DNA of 64,000 nucleotides from an uncultured Lachnospiraceae bacterium (GCA_910588535.1 CAJUOO010000003.1:62001-126000), one strand, 5' to 3'. Counted from the first letter of the stretch, positions 54,701 through 63,658 are shown. Program-made: numbers and translations. The notes: generated from the sequence alone by a model not told the origin.

Positions 54701-54964
54701 GAACGTTTTCAGGCGTTTCTCGATTATGCAGATGCACATAGAAATGATAATGTAAAAATAGAATATTTTGCTGTGTCACTTCCTGATTTTTTGATATTTC
54801 ACGCGGACTTAGATAAGAAAAACAAAGTGAATTGTTTCTTTATGGCGGCACTTGGCTATCTAGGACAGGGCGATAAAGAAAACGCAGAACAATGTGCTAA
54901 GAAAGGCTTAGAACTTGACAATTGCTATGAGGGATTGACGTATATATTAAAGGAATTGAAATAG
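51749..54964 (+). CDS. DUF5107/TPR protein of 1071 residues
   Basis: Residues 1-440 match the DUF5107 family, whose fold is of the galactose mutarotase/glycoside hydrolase beta-sandwich type (ILPEIGGRIQRLYDKTNGYD, GPWVSGGIEFNWPQHHRPS, YIELMTGIFTDNQPDF). Residues 480-1071 are tetratricopeptide-like helical repeats (YGKYLYNQGRYRESIQYF, EPYYNLGLALKMIGDVQ). There is no signal peptide or membrane segment. The family occurs near carbohydrate catabolic genes but no activity is firmly assigned to this architecture. It is the only gene of its transcription unit and is probably controlled by the divergent AraC regulator and the repeated leader. Confidence 0.85.
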   Translation: MGEVILRQEKVTIPTYDIFEYDKNPMFLEKRVYQGSSGRVYPHPVCEGVFDVKRDKEYNAIFLENDYILVMILPEIGGRIQRLYDKTNGYDAVYYNEVIKPALVGLAGPWVSGGIEFNWPQHHRPSTFDPTDYTIEKHANGSVTVWVGETERMFHTKGMAGFTVYPDRAYLEIKGQLYNPTDRPQTFLWWANPAVAVNDNTQSIFPPDVHAVMDHGKRAVSKFPIADGEYYKVNYAPGTDISRYKNIPVPTSYMAYHSDFNYIGNYDYQKQAGLLHIADHHISPGKKQWTWGNGDFGRAWDRNLTDENGPYIELMTGIFTDNQPDFTFLKPYEEKTFVQYFMPYKAVGRISNASTDVIVNMTIGSNFIDLICYTPSGIHADFEITADGERIYVGTLDLETAKVYKTRVHADTIDKTIVCVIKKEGKEILSCAPVKASEPVPSPAEEIPEPEKLETTEKLFLAAVHLEQYRHATYSPEPYYLEGLRRDRSDIRLNNGYGKYLYNQGRYRESIQYFHAAIQSSTWKNPNPYDCEPYYNLGLALKMIGDVQRAYDAFYKAVWDGNMQAQAFYQLACISAAAGEYKQALEFVEKSLVKGLHNLKARTVKTALLRLTGRKDEAISFARETRRIDALDHACRYELYKLTGNGLDEMQAVMRDENFNYIELALLYMEAGWYGEADTILSLAPKDNEPMLHYYRYACTGDRAELEKAESANSLYCFPNRLEDIAVLENAINHGGEYARYYLGCLFYDKGRWMESVSLWEGCANKINLPTVYRNLSLAYYNKMKDADRAREAMEKAFLMDKTDARVFFELDSLYKIMNVSLTERLDNMNVNADLLEKRDNLYTEYITLLNLNGEYENAYNRIMNHNFHPWEGGEGKISSQYRIALIHMAKASEKEKAIELLEKALMYPDNLGEGKLIGNLDNDIYYMLSSLYEDKKKAEQAYKLAARGEFTVTSAMYYNDQPPEMMYYAAKAIEKLGDSKTAGERFQAFLDYADAHRNDNVKIEYFAVSLPDFLIFHADLDKKNKVNCFFMAALGYLGQGDKENAEQCAKKGLELDNCYEGLTYILKELK

Positions 54965-55021
54965 GAGCTTAATTTAATAGAATGATGGTGAAATTGTCTT
55001 GAGGCTCTGACTCAAATTGCC

Positions 55022-55092
55022 GATTGAAAAAATAGTGCATCAGCATGATTTTTCAATCTAAGTACCGACGTTTTTTTAATAGGTTCCTTGAG
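55022..55092 (+). repeat. Hairpin plus shared extragenic core motif
   Basis: A 10-bp hairpin (GATTGAAAAA at 55,022 with TTTTTCAATC at 55,049) is followed by a 28-nt block (55,065-55,092) almost the same as 23,257-23,284. The hairpin may end the DUF5107 transcript; the block marks this as part of a dispersed extragenic repeat. Confidence 0.45.
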
Positions 55093-55192
55093 GAAAACAG
55101 CAGACTGGTTATATTGCTTTGCTGAATAGTTCAGATACCAAGGTGATTCTTCTTATACTTGCAGATCTTTTTTTCAATGCCATGCGTGGAAA

Positions 55193-55238
55193 AATCGCCA
55201 GTAATTCTTGCCTAAATATGTAAGAATTACTGGCGATT
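55193..55238. terminator. Terminator shared by DUF5107 and protease genes
   Basis: A perfect 17-bp stem (AATCGCCAGTAATTCTT and its complement) with a 12-nt loop. On the minus strand it is followed by five T, and it lies right after the CPBP protease stop, so it ends that transcript; it could also stop the plus-strand transcript. Confidence 0.85.
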
Positions 55239-55243
55239 GTCTT

Positions 55244-56146
55244 TTAAACTAAAATAGCTGCGATAAACATAATAGCACACATAATAAAATACAGAGCCAT
55301 TCCTATATTTAAGTAATGAGTTTTAAAACGCTCGAATCCAGTTAGTGTGATCTCGCCTTTATTTAGCTTGATATGTTTTTTTTCTGTGATAAATGCGATA
55401 ATTCCAGCAATTAAGAATACATACACTAAAAGTCCTGCTATCGTAATAAGAACAGTGTTTCCACTTAATGCAATCAGAGGCATAATAGCGGAACCAAACA
55501 GATTAACTAAGATATGCAGTCCGATGGAATATAAAATATTGTTGGTACGTATTACAACATAAGCAAAAATCAGTCCAAGGACAAAAGCGTACAATGCCTG
55601 AGAAAGATTGCCGTGAAATAAAGAAAATGCTAGCGCGCTGACCCAGATTGCAGTCATATCTCCATAAGGGCGCAGGCGATCTAACATCAGCTTGCGGAAG
55701 ATAAGTTCTTCGACAATAGGCGCTGACACCGACAAAACCAAAACCTGAAGAATAAGGCTTTCACCTGTAGCGATAGAAGCCAGCGGATTGCTGACCGGAG
55801 CATGCTTAATCAGGGAGATCAAAGCATTGATACCAAGGCTGATAAAATTAAACAAATAGGTAGCTCCCATACAGATTATAAATATTTTAATAAAACGAAG
55901 AGGAGATATCTTGGTTTTATCTCTGGCAGGCTGTGGTTGTCTGGGCTTCATCATCAAGAAATACACCAAAAATCCAATAACATGCATACTAAAAAATATA
56001 CATAATATAAGAAACCATGAACTTGATACAATGGTTGGCGAGATAAGAGAAAAAACGGAGCCTAAAACAATTTGAACGAGATTGACAACAAGCAGTAAAA
56101 CAAATAATGATAACCACATATAAGAGAAATTTTTTTTATGTTCCAT
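55244..56146 (-). CDS. CPBP family intramembrane metalloprotease
   Basis: An about 300-residue protein with eight or so membrane helices and the CPBP/type II CAAX prenyl protease motifs EELIFRKLM (Glu-Glu-x3-Arg) near residue 168, FSLFHGN (Phe-x3-His) and HILVNLFG. Bacterial members act in peptide maturation, immunity or unknown processing. I place the start at 56,146 (MEHKKNFSYM) where aagaagga precedes it; an upstream in-frame ATG at 56,239 lacks a site. It lies alone between terminator and asnA. Confidence 0.85.
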   Translation of the reverse strand: MEHKKNFSYMWLSLFVLLLVVNLVQIVLGSVFSLISPTIVSSSWFLILCIFFSMHVIGFLVYFLMMKPRQPQPARDKTKISPLRFIKIFIICMGATYLFNFISLGINALISLIKHAPVSNPLASIATGESLILQVLVLSVSAPIVEELIFRKLMLDRLRPYGDMTAIWVSALAFSLFHGNLSQALYAFVLGLIFAYVVIRTNNILYSIGLHILVNLFGSAIMPLIALSGNTVLITIAGLLVYVFLIAGIIAFITEKKHIKLNKGEITLTGFERFKTHYLNIGMALYFIMCAIMFIAAILV

Positions 56147-56256
56147 AATGTAATGATTCCTTCTTTCTTTTGCCTTTGCAAGGCATATACTAATTGCTTT
56201 CGGGTAATCCGCAGTCACAGGACGTAAACCAGTATGCATATGGATATGGTGATAAA

Positions 56257-57264
56257 TTATAAAAGAGGTATATTATGCTCTTTGCATATTTTTTTCATAT
56301 CCTCAGGCCACAGACTAGCCTGAACTTCTCCGACATGTGCCTTGTCAAGAAGCAACATACATAGTCGTGATTGACCGATGCCTCCGCCAATGGTGTAGGG
56401 AAGTTCTTGGTTAAGTAACATGCGGTGGAATAAAAGATCTTTGCGCTCTTCACACCCAGCGGTTTTTAGCTGAGAGAGCAGTGATTCTTCATCCACGCGG
56501 ATGCCCATACTGGAAATCTCCAGTGCACAATGTAGTGTTTCATACCAGAATAAAATATCCCCATTTAAGTTCCAGTCATCATAGTCTGGTGCTCTGCCAT
56601 CGTGCGGCTCACCGTTTGACAATGCTCCTCCAATATTCATAAGAAAGACACAGCCAAGCTCTTTTGTAATCAGATTTTCGCGCTCCTTTGGGGTCTTATC
56701 TGGGTAGCGGTCAAGAAGCTCCTGTGAGGTGACAAAGTGGATCTGCTCAGGAAGTTTTTTGACTGCCTGAGGATATTTGTACCACACTTCATGCTCCATG
56801 TGCTTGATAATTTTAAAGATGGTCTGTACAGTGCTTTTTAGAGTGTCCGTTGTGCGGTCTTCTTTTGCGATAACCTTTTCCCAGTCCCATTGATCGACAT
56901 AACAGGAATGAAGATTATCCAGTTCTTCGTCGCGGCGGATGGCGTTCATATTAGTATACAAGCCTTCTCCCACAGCAAAACCATATTCATGAAGCGCCAA
57001 TCTCTTCCACTTGGCTAGAGAGTGGACCACTTCAATCTCTTCCTTTGGTATTCCCAGAATATCAAAGGAGACGGGGCGCTCTACACCATTTAAATTGTCG
57101 TTTAAGCCTGAGCTTTTTTCTACGAAAAGTGGGGCAGAGATACGTTCTAGATTCATTTCTTTGCCAAATTCTTTCTGGAAGGTATCACGGATGTACTTGA
57201 TCGCATCCTCTGTTTCGCGGATGGACAGACGCGGGTGATATTCCTTGGGTAATATAAGTGACAT
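56257..57264 (-). CDS. asnA: Aspartate-ammonia ligase (asparagine synthetase A)
   Basis: A 335-residue AsnA enzyme, class II tRNA synthetase-like, which makes asparagine from aspartate, ammonia and ATP. Typical parts are [53 protein letters not shown] and the C-terminal [15 protein letters not shown] start it at 57,264 ([13 protein letters not shown]), where aaggag lies 9 bp upstream; a longer frame extends to 57,333. It has its own extended -10 promoter. No T-box leader was found. Confidence 0.93.
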   Translation of the reverse strand: MSLILPKEYHPRLSIRETEDAIKYIRDTFQKEFGKEMNLERISAPLFVEKSSGLNDNLNGVERPVSFDILGIPKEEIEVVHSLAKWKRLALHEYGFAVGEGLYTNMNAIRRDEELDNLHSCYVDQWDWEKVIAKEDRTTDTLKSTVQTIFKIIKHMEHEVWYKYPQAVKKLPEQIHFVTSQELLDRYPDKTPKERENLITKELGCVFLMNIGGALSNGEPHDGRAPDYDDWNLNGDILFWYETLHCALEISSMGIRVDEESLLSQLKTAGCEERKDLLFHRMLLNQELPYTIGGGIGQSRLCMLLLDKAHVGEVQASLWPEDMKKICKEHNIPLL

Positions 57265-57304
57265 GGCATTATTCTCCTTCACTATAGTAAATTCATACTT
57301 TACC

Positions 57305-57333
57305 ATATTACCACGTTTTGCTTGAAAAAGCAA
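57305..57333 (-). promoter_or_regulatory. asnA promoter
   Basis: On the minus strand, TTGCTT (57,333-57,328) and TAATAT (57,310-57,305) are 17 bp apart, with TG one base before the -10. The leader is about 35 nt. A small hairpin (TTTGCTT, AAGCAAA) overlaps the -35. Confidence 0.5.
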
Positions 57334-57475
57334 AAACTTTCTTGCAAAGAATAACTTTTAGGGGGCAGAATGGACAACAATACAGTTGAATTAGAAATGG
57401 TATTTGTGAGATTTAGAGAGAAATATTGAGTGGATATGTTTTAGATATCAGAGTATATAATAAGAATTAGTTGTT

Positions 57476-57607
57476 ATCAAGCTGTTGACAAACCTCTTTT
57501 TATAAAAGCCAAGTTATAATTCAATACAACATATAGCATTATTTTAGTCGAAGTAAATTTATTTATGTATATCTATTATAAGGAAGATACTTTGTCAACA
57601 GCTCGAT
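57476..57607. repeat. 132-bp MITE-like element with 17-bp terminal inverted repeats
   Basis: ATCAAGCTGTTGACAAA at 57,476 and the complement of ATCGAGCTGTTGACAAA at 57,591, one mismatch. The interior is AT-rich and has no gene. It fits a miniature inverted-repeat element, but no target duplication was identified. Confidence 0.4.
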
Positions 57608-57696
57608 TATTTTGAAAATATTTTCAGAAAAGTACAGATGGAACAGCCTTTGGTCTTTTGTTATTCCGCTTCTGCGATATTTTATATATTGTATGT

Positions 57697-58359
57697 TCAG
57701 TAATTAATACCACTGATCCCTAACTTCCCATTTTGGACACCAAATGTAATACTTGGCATACCATTTGGGCCGTGCAAGGTGAAACCTGCTCTGCTGGGTT
57801 TTAGAGTGGTTTCATCGGCGCCAGCGATAGAGGTTATCATCTCTTCTGAGAAAAGTAGATTCGCGTCGATGGCTATAAATTCCTCCCTTGTATATATAAC
57901 AGGGTTTTCTTTAGATAATCCTACATAGACAGGAAAAGAGGTTAAATCCGCCAGTTTTTCAATATCTTTTTCTGCAACAGCTTCTTTTATTAATTTTGCG
58001 TAGGCGGCAGCAGTTTCTGTTTCTACTGCAAAATTGTCTTCGTAGCCATCCCATGTATTTGTAACTGTGTCAGAGGATTCTGTAGAAATAGACTCTTTAT
58101 TCTTCTCGTTTGTCTCTGCTGGCTCCGTCTGGTTGGTAGGATTATCCTTTGTGGTCTCTGCTGGTATGGTCTGATTGGAAGGATTATCTTTGGTTGTTTC
58201 AGTTGGTGTTGTTTGTTCTGTAGATACAGACACTGTTGTAGATTCCTGAGTAGTGCTAAATTTTGTCTCTACATTTGCATCTGGATTTTTTTTCTGACTG
58301 CATCCTGCCAGTGCAAAGATTGCTATTGATAATAATAAAAATGACCATCTTTTTTTCAT
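57697..58359 (-). CDS. Ser/Thr/Glu-rich lipoprotein of unknown function
   Basis: A 220-residue secreted lipoprotein. The start at 58,359 gives a signal peptide KKRWSFLLLSIAIFALAGCS with lipobox LAGC, and aaggag lies 9 bp upstream. A long linker (residues 25-105) is rich in Thr, Glu and Asn and contains two copies of an ETTKDNP step. The C-terminal globular part (about 110-220) has AAAYAKLIKEAVAEKDIEKLADL and may be a small NTF2-like or DUF4878-type domain. It is exported and anchored on the outer face of the cell membrane. Confidence 0.7.
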   Translation of the reverse strand: MKKRWSFLLLSIAIFALAGCSQKKNPDANVETKFSTTQESTTVSVSTEQTTPTETTKDNPSNQTIPAETTKDNPTNQTEPAETNEKNKESISTESSDTVTNTWDGYEDNFAVETETAAAYAKLIKEAVAEKDIEKLADLTSFPVYVGLSKENPVIYTREEFIAIDANLLFSEEMITSIAGADETTLKPSRAGFTLHGPNGMPSITFGVQNGKLGISGINY

Positions 58360-58455
58360 AATAAATATCTCCTTTTTTGTATTAATTCTTGAAATGGTTC
58401 CTTCTTTTTTTATCCATTTATTATATAGATTACAGAGTGGATAGAAAAGTTTCAA

Positions 58456-58777
58456 TAATGGAAAAATTTTTTATATTTTTTTCTACCTGTTTTTTGATTT
58501 CTGGAAAAGTAATATTTTCTTGGAGCATATAAATATAGTTATATTTTAGAGGGAATTGTTTGATGTAAATAGTGAGTCGATCTCCTCATCAATGTTTCTA
58601 ATTTTTAAATAATTGATGGAAAGTGGTATTTCTGTATTGTTGTGAGAATGCTGTTTTATGTAGTGAATGGATGTGTTTCTCTTATAAAGCATATATATAA
58701 AGTTGTCGATATATAAGATAGAATTATTATAGAAAGAGAAAAAATAATATTATATTTAATTTTAGGGAGGACAGCAT
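58456..58777. other. AT-rich intergenic region with a possible promoter
   Basis: About 320 bp between divergent genes. TTGTCG at 58,703 and TATTAT at 58,725 (16-bp spacer) could serve the coiled-coil gene. Nothing else is recognisable. Confidence 0.3.
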
Positions 58778-59602
58778 ATGAAGATTGACAATACAGGTTC
58801 ACAGGAGAAGCTTTATCAAAATGCAGTGCGTGGTGATAGAAGTGAGGGGGCAAAAGGGAAGGAAGAACAGGTTAAGAATAATGCAATTTTTGCTGGTAAT
58901 CTTAATCTTATGGAGGATCCCATTGCGAAAAGGCGTGAGGAGGCAAGGAAGGAAGCCATGGGACTGATAATGAATCAGTTTCAGATAGATTCGGATATAG
59001 ATGATGGCATGGAGAAGAGCTGTCAACATGTGGATGAAATACGTGAGCAGAATGAATATGCCACCAAACAGATTGCCCGCCTTGAGGATGATATGAAGAA
59101 AATGAAAGAGGAGTATGGACTTGAGGATGGCAGTGAGGAGCTAATTGGGATTCAAAAGGAGATTCAACATTGGCAAAAGCAGATTGCAGATGGCAATGGG
59201 ACAATTATGGCGGAAAATGCCTCTGTAAGGGCCACGAAACAGGCACTTTTGAAAAGAACATATGATATGACCGACGCATCCAGAGCGGCCGATAAGGTGA
59301 TGGAATCGGCGAGCAAGGATATTATTGGCATGTTAAAGGATGAGGCTCTAGATAAGATGGAGGAAGATAGAGAAGAAGAGCAGGAAAAGATCGAAGAGGC
59401 AGAAGAGAAGAAGGAAGAAAAGGAAGAGCTGATCGAGAAGGACAAGGAGCAGGAGCAACAGGAAGAAACTTCAAAAAATATCATTACAGCAGATAATGAT
59501 ATGGATAAAAAGCAGCTTCAGCAGGAGATAGAGGAGATTCTTGCTAAACAGAAGCTTTTGGAAGAGGATCTAAAGGGATTGGCAATCAACACCTCTATAT
59601 AA
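58778..59602 (+). CDS. Charged coiled-coil protein of unknown function
   Basis: A 274-residue, highly charged, soluble protein without a recognised domain. Residues 75-150 and 185-240 are predicted coiled coil, the latter almost all Glu, Lys and Gln (REEEQEKIEEAEEKKEEKE). The N-terminus has an unstructured segment with EDPIAKRREEARKEAMGLI, which I recall from uncharacterised clostridial proteins. It starts behind a strong gggagga and stands alone. A structural or membrane-associated scaffold role is only a guess. Confidence 0.7.
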   Translation: MKIDNTGSQEKLYQNAVRGDRSEGAKGKEEQVKNNAIFAGNLNLMEDPIAKRREEARKEAMGLIMNQFQIDSDIDDGMEKSCQHVDEIREQNEYATKQIARLEDDMKKMKEEYGLEDGSEELIGIQKEIQHWQKQIADGNGTIMAENASVRATKQALLKRTYDMTDASRAADKVMESASKDIIGMLKDEALDKMEEDREEEQEKIEEAEEKKEEKEELIEKDKEQEQQEETSKNIITADNDMDKKQLQQEIEEILAKQKLLEEDLKGLAINTSI

Positions 59603-59649
59603 TTTCATTTTCTGGTATTCAAGGAGAGGAGATTTTTCTCTATTAGTCA

Positions 59650-59713
59650 CGCGGGGTGCGTGTTGTGTGGGCAATCGGTTATGTTACGTTGCCGATGCGG
59701 TACACATCCCGCG
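59650..59713. other. Compact palindromic, possibly structured RNA
   Basis: An outer stem of about 13 bp with one mismatch (CGCGGGGTGCGTG with tacacatcccgcg) encloses an inner pairing (GGCAA at 59,670 with TTGCC at 59,689, alternatively ATCGG with CCGAT). It is the only GC-rich part of the 59,603-59,875 spacer and has no T run behind it. Confidence 0.35.
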
Positions 59714-59875
59714 ATTTGTATTCTATGGAAGGTGGGTTTTTATTTTGTATTAATAAATTCTGTAGATAGAGGTGGATGTAAGAAAAAAAGAATATATTTC
59801 TTGTATTTTGGATAAGAGCGATCTAAAATAATTTTTAATCATGAAAAATAGAAAAAGAAATGAGGAACACAATAT

Positions 59876-61756
59876 ATGACTATTACAGAATCGACTCTAA
59901 AACAATATCTGGAAGCTACAGATTTTTATTCTCTCGTATCTTTTGACACGGACATCGTGCGTTCGAATCCTCTTCTTGAGGATTATCGCAAGGCACTGAG
60001 AGATGAAGCAGAGATTTTAAAAACAGAACCCTTATGTGAGCTTTCTTTCCATGATTACAAGCAATATGATACCACTGGAAACAGGTTGTCCTATGAAAAG
60101 CCTTATTTTTATAGACGTCATTGTCTTGGCATCTTCGCTCTTATGGCATGGCTCTATAATGATAAAACATGTTTATCTTTTGTGGAAGATTATCTCTGGG
60201 CGATCTGCAATGAATATACATGGGCGCTTCCTGCCCATCTAAATGGGCATAGTCTAGATGAAAAGGTGGAACCATTTCTATTGGATTTATTTGCGACGGA
60301 GACGGCACAGACTCTTTCTGAGATCTGTTTTCTTCTGAAAGATAAATTGCACCCTGCTGTTTTATATAGGTGCAACACAGAGATTGAGAGGAGAATTTTC
60401 TCTCCTTTTATGGCGCGCACATCCCCTTATTGGTGGGAGAGTTGCCATATTAACTGGGCAGCCGTGTGCGGTGGGGCGATAGGGATGGCAGCAATCTATA
60501 TGATGAAAGACGATGAAAGATTATCTTCTCTTCTCATCCAGATTTTTCCTGTTATGGAGCATTTTCTTTCTGGCTTTGAGGAGGACGGAACATGTCTGGA
60601 AGGATTGACCTACTGGACCTATGGTATGAGCTATTTTACTGCTTTTTCGGATCTGCTTTTTCAGAGAAGTGGTGGAAGAATCGATCTGCTCTCACAGCCA
60701 AAGGTTAAAAATATCGCCGCCTTTCAGGGAAAATGTTATTTTGAGGGAGGGCACACAGTAAGTTTCTCAGATGCTTCCAGCACGGATACCTTTCGCATTG
60801 GAATTACAAGTTATCTGGCAGATTATTTTAACTATGAGCTTCCAGAGCTTCCTGCTCGATCGGCAGCGCGTTTTGGCTCTGATCCATGTGCCAGATGGTG
60901 TCAACTGTTTCGCGATTTTATCTGGACCCAACCAATAAAACGAACAGGTGATGGTGCGGTTAATCCAAAAACTTGTATTTTGCCAGATGCCAAATGGCTG
61001 ATTTTTCATGGTACAGATGTCTGTGGCGCAATAAAAGGAGGTCATAATGATGAACCGCACAATCATAATGATGTTGGCTCTTTCTTTTTACTTTTTTGCG
61101 GAAAGGAGCTTCTTTTGGATCTGGGCGCGGGAGAATATACCAAGGATTCGTTTTCTGACCAGCGCTATACGATATTTACGAACCAATCTCTAAGTCACAA
61201 TGTCCCAGTGATAGACGGAGAGGGGCAAAAGGCAGGAAGAAAATATTGTGCCCATAATTATTATTTTTCGGATGGACAGAATACTTACCCCGCAGGTATT
61301 TCCCGTGATGGAAATCAAAAAGCGATCACTGCCTCCATGGATATCGCTCCCGCATATGGCAATGAAAATTTAATTTCACTGATGCGAAGCCTAATTTTTG
61401 ACGATCAAAGACGCACTATGATATTATGCGACAGATATATATTCAAAAAATCTATCTCCACAGTGGAAGAACGTTTTATTACAAGGCAGAAACCTGTGAT
61501 TGAGATGGACAACAATGATATAACGAAACAAGAAGAAGCAAAAAAAGAGGATACCCTTACAGGAAAAATAATTTTATATAATGAAAATCAGGAGCCATGT
61601 AATCTCTATTATGATAAAGAACTTTTAACGGCCTCCCTTTCCACAGATATTCATAAAAATCATGAAAATGGAGCAGAAGAAACGATCTACCTTCTTTGCC
61701 TTAAATTAATAAAACCATCAGAAAATCCAATTATTACAATAACGTTAAGTTGGTGA
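59876..61756 (+). CDS. Heparinase II/III-like polysaccharide lyase family protein
   Basis: A 626-residue protein with an N-terminal alpha-toroid (residues 1-340, with YWWESCHINWAAVCGGAIG and EDGTCLEGLTYWTYG) and a C-terminal beta-sandwich of the heparinase II/III type (from about 370, GGHNDEPHNHNDVGSFFL, LLLDLGAGEYT). The His/Tyr-rich segments are those that bind acidic sugars in PL12/PL21-like enzymes. There is no signal peptide, so it would act on imported oligosaccharides. It is convergent with a YesN/YesM two-component pair, a frequent neighbour of glycan utilisation genes. Confidence 0.82.
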   Translation: MTITESTLKQYLEATDFYSLVSFDTDIVRSNPLLEDYRKALRDEAEILKTEPLCELSFHDYKQYDTTGNRLSYEKPYFYRRHCLGIFALMAWLYNDKTCLSFVEDYLWAICNEYTWALPAHLNGHSLDEKVEPFLLDLFATETAQTLSEICFLLKDKLHPAVLYRCNTEIERRIFSPFMARTSPYWWESCHINWAAVCGGAIGMAAIYMMKDDERLSSLLIQIFPVMEHFLSGFEEDGTCLEGLTYWTYGMSYFTAFSDLLFQRSGGRIDLLSQPKVKNIAAFQGKCYFEGGHTVSFSDASSTDTFRIGITSYLADYFNYELPELPARSAARFGSDPCARWCQLFRDFIWTQPIKRTGDGAVNPKTCILPDAKWLIFHGTDVCGAIKGGHNDEPHNHNDVGSFFLLFCGKELLLDLGAGEYTKDSFSDQRYTIFTNQSLSHNVPVIDGEGQKAGRKYCAHNYYFSDGQNTYPAGISRDGNQKAITASMDIAPAYGNENLISLMRSLIFDDQRRTMILCDRYIFKKSISTVEERFITRQKPVIEMDNNDITKQEEAKKEDTLTGKIILYNENQEPCNLYYDKELLTASLSTDIHKNHENGAEETIYLLCLKLIKPSENPIITITLSW

Positions 61757-61855
61757 GGATATCTATTTTTTTCGAAATAAATATGTATTCTTTCTAAATA
61801 GAAGACGATCTATTATTTTTGATAAGGGTCTGTCCAGTGAGAATTACCTATAGTC

Positions 61856-61981
61856 CTTTGTACTTCGCTCTCAGTGAATGAAAGATGTAATGGTCACTAA
61901 GTCTGAGACTATTTTATAAAAGCATATTACATAATTTATTGCGACTGACGTTTTTCATTAAGTGAGGGCGAAGAAACAAAG
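61856..61981. repeat. 126-bp imperfect palindrome with shared core
   Basis: Arms of 28 and 29 nt (61,856-61,883 and 61,953-61,981) pair imperfectly (shared ctttgt, ttcgc, tga and tgaaa parts). The right arm contains CTGACGTTTTTCATTA, related to the core found at 23,257 and 55,065. It lies in the convergent space between heparinase-like and YesN genes and may end one or both transcripts. Confidence 0.45.
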
Positions 61982-62068
61982 AAACTAGGAGAACTAGCTG
62001 TGCAGATCTTTTTTATAAAAGTTCCTACTAAGTCCCCTTTTTAATAAAATATAGTTTTACTAAATTTC

Positions 62069-63658
62069 TTATAATTTTAACTGCAGGTAATCTCTTGGTG
62101 CACATCCGGTTATTTTTTTAAATACCTTGCTAAAGTAAAACGCACTTTCAAATCCCAATTTATCAGCTATCTCATAAATGCGCAGGTTTCCCTCTGCCAT
62201 TAGCTCCTTTGCGCGCGTGATCTTCATCTGGGAGATATATTCCGAAAAGCCAATATCATTATATTTTTTAAATAGCAAGCTTAGATAGTTGGGGCTAATA
62301 TGAAATACGGATGCAGTTTCATTCAAGGTCAGTTTTTCTTCTACATGTTCACAGATATATTTTTTGACGCTTGTGACAATATGATTTTTGTAGGTTTTCT
62401 TGCGTTCCTCCAAGACTTCACACAGATGTGTTCCAAAGAAAGTAAGCCAGTCAATCACCTGCTCCACAGAGGTCTGACGATAGATGGAGCGGTAGCCATC
62501 AGGAAATTCGGAAAAAATCTGTGATACTGTCTCCTCACCCTCAGGCAGAAGTGATATTGCCAGATAGAGAATGTTGCTGGCGGCATCTATCGCCTGAAGA
62601 TGATGGGTGGGGTAGGAAGTAAAAAGCTCTGTGATCTCACAAAAAATCCGTGATAATGTCTCCGTGTCAAATTCGTCAAAGGCTTCTCGTATATCCTCCT
62701 TAAAGAGGGACATATTAAAGGCATTTTTGCTGGGGGCATCCTTGGTGATATCCTCGTAGAATAACAGCTTTTGATTGTTGTTAAGCATGGAGAATATCTG
62801 TCTTGCTTCCTGATAAGATTCGGAGATTAACGCGGGGGAAGGGCATGGATTTCCAGCACTTAAATAGACCTCTGCGCTAAAATAATTATGTACCATAGAA
62901 AAAGTGTGAAGAAAGGCGCCTTCTAATTGTTCACGATAATTCTGAGTGCTTTCTGGCATAAGAAGGATACAAAAATGTCTTAAGTCCAGTGAGACGACGT
63001 AACATGGCAATGTTTTGCTGAGAATCTCTCGTATCATCTGCAAAGTGCTTGTATATAGGCTGAACAGGTGATCGGGATCCATTGCGGTGGAGGGAGGAAG
63101 GAGAGCAGCGTGACACGCAATGTAGCAGGAGGCGGAAAAGTTAAGTCCCAGATCCTTTGCCTGACGGTTAAGCTGCATTTCATTATCAAATAGGTTGTGA
63201 AGCAGGCGTATAAAAAATTTATCTTGTAATATCTGCTGGATGCTGTTTCCTGAGAAGTTCTGTCTGCGTTCGGGAAGTTCGCCCAGTGTTTTGATGGCTT
63301 TCTTGATGGCGGCTTCAAGAGTCTCTCTGTTTAATTCCAGCTTGACCAGATAGTCAAGCACCTGATAGCTTAGTGCTTCCTTGACCAGATGAAATTCTTC
63401 ATAGCTGGTGAGAATAAGAAAGAGAGGGAGTTTGCCAAAGCGCTCTCTGCATATTTTGGCAAGTTCAAGACCGTCCATCACGGGCATACGGATGTCGGTG
63501 ATCACTATATCAGGAGAATAATGTTCAATCAGTTCTAATGCCTGTGCACCGTTTACGGCAGTGGCACAGATCTCAATATCATAATCCTGCCAATTTAACA
63601 TAGATTTAAGTCCAATCTGGACCAATGGTTCGTCGTCTGCGATCAGTAGCTTAATCAT
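62069..63658 (-). CDS. YesN-type response regulator with AraC output domain
   Basis: A 529-residue response regulator. N-terminal receiver: Asp8-Asp9, phosphoacceptor Asp55 in DIVITDIRMPVMDG, Lys in DYLVKLE. A long middle region (120-410) of unclear structure is followed by an AraC helix-turn-helix (about 425-525, with LNETASVFHISPNYLSLLFKK and IYEIADKLGFESAFYFSKVFKK). The start at 63,658 (MIKLLIADD) has aaggag in front. Its start lies 8 bp inside the histidine kinase gene. It probably controls a glycan uptake operon in response to an extracellular sugar. Confidence 0.88.
   Translation of the reverse strand: MIKLLIADDEPLVQIGLKSMLNWQDYDIEICATAVNGAQALELIEHYSPDIVITDIRMPVMDGLELAKICRERFGKLPLFLILTSYEEFHLVKEALSYQVLDYLVKLELNRETLEAAIKKAIKTLGELPERRQNFSGNSIQQILQDKFFIRLLHNLFDNEMQLNRQAKDLGLNFSASCYIACHAALLPPSTAMDPDHLFSLYTSTLQMIREILSKTLPCYVVSLDLRHFCILLMPESTQNYREQLEGAFLHTFSMVHNYFSAEVYLSAGNPCPSPALISESYQEARQIFSMLNNNQKLLFYEDITKDAPSKNAFNMSLFKEDIREAFDEFDTETLSRIFCEITELFTSYPTHHLQAIDAASNILYLAISLLPEGEETVSQIFSEFPDGYRSIYRQTSVEQVIDWLTFFGTHLCEVLEERKKTYKNHIVTSVKKYICEHVEEKLTLNETASVFHISPNYLSLLFKKYNDIGFSEYISQMKITRAKELMAEGNLRIYEIADKLGFESAFYFSKVFKKITGCAPRDYLQLKL

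Noticed and set aside
57265..57330. T-box leader in front of asnA
   Set aside because: The conserved T-box core and the specifier stem-loop are absent, and the predicted leader is only about 35 nt.
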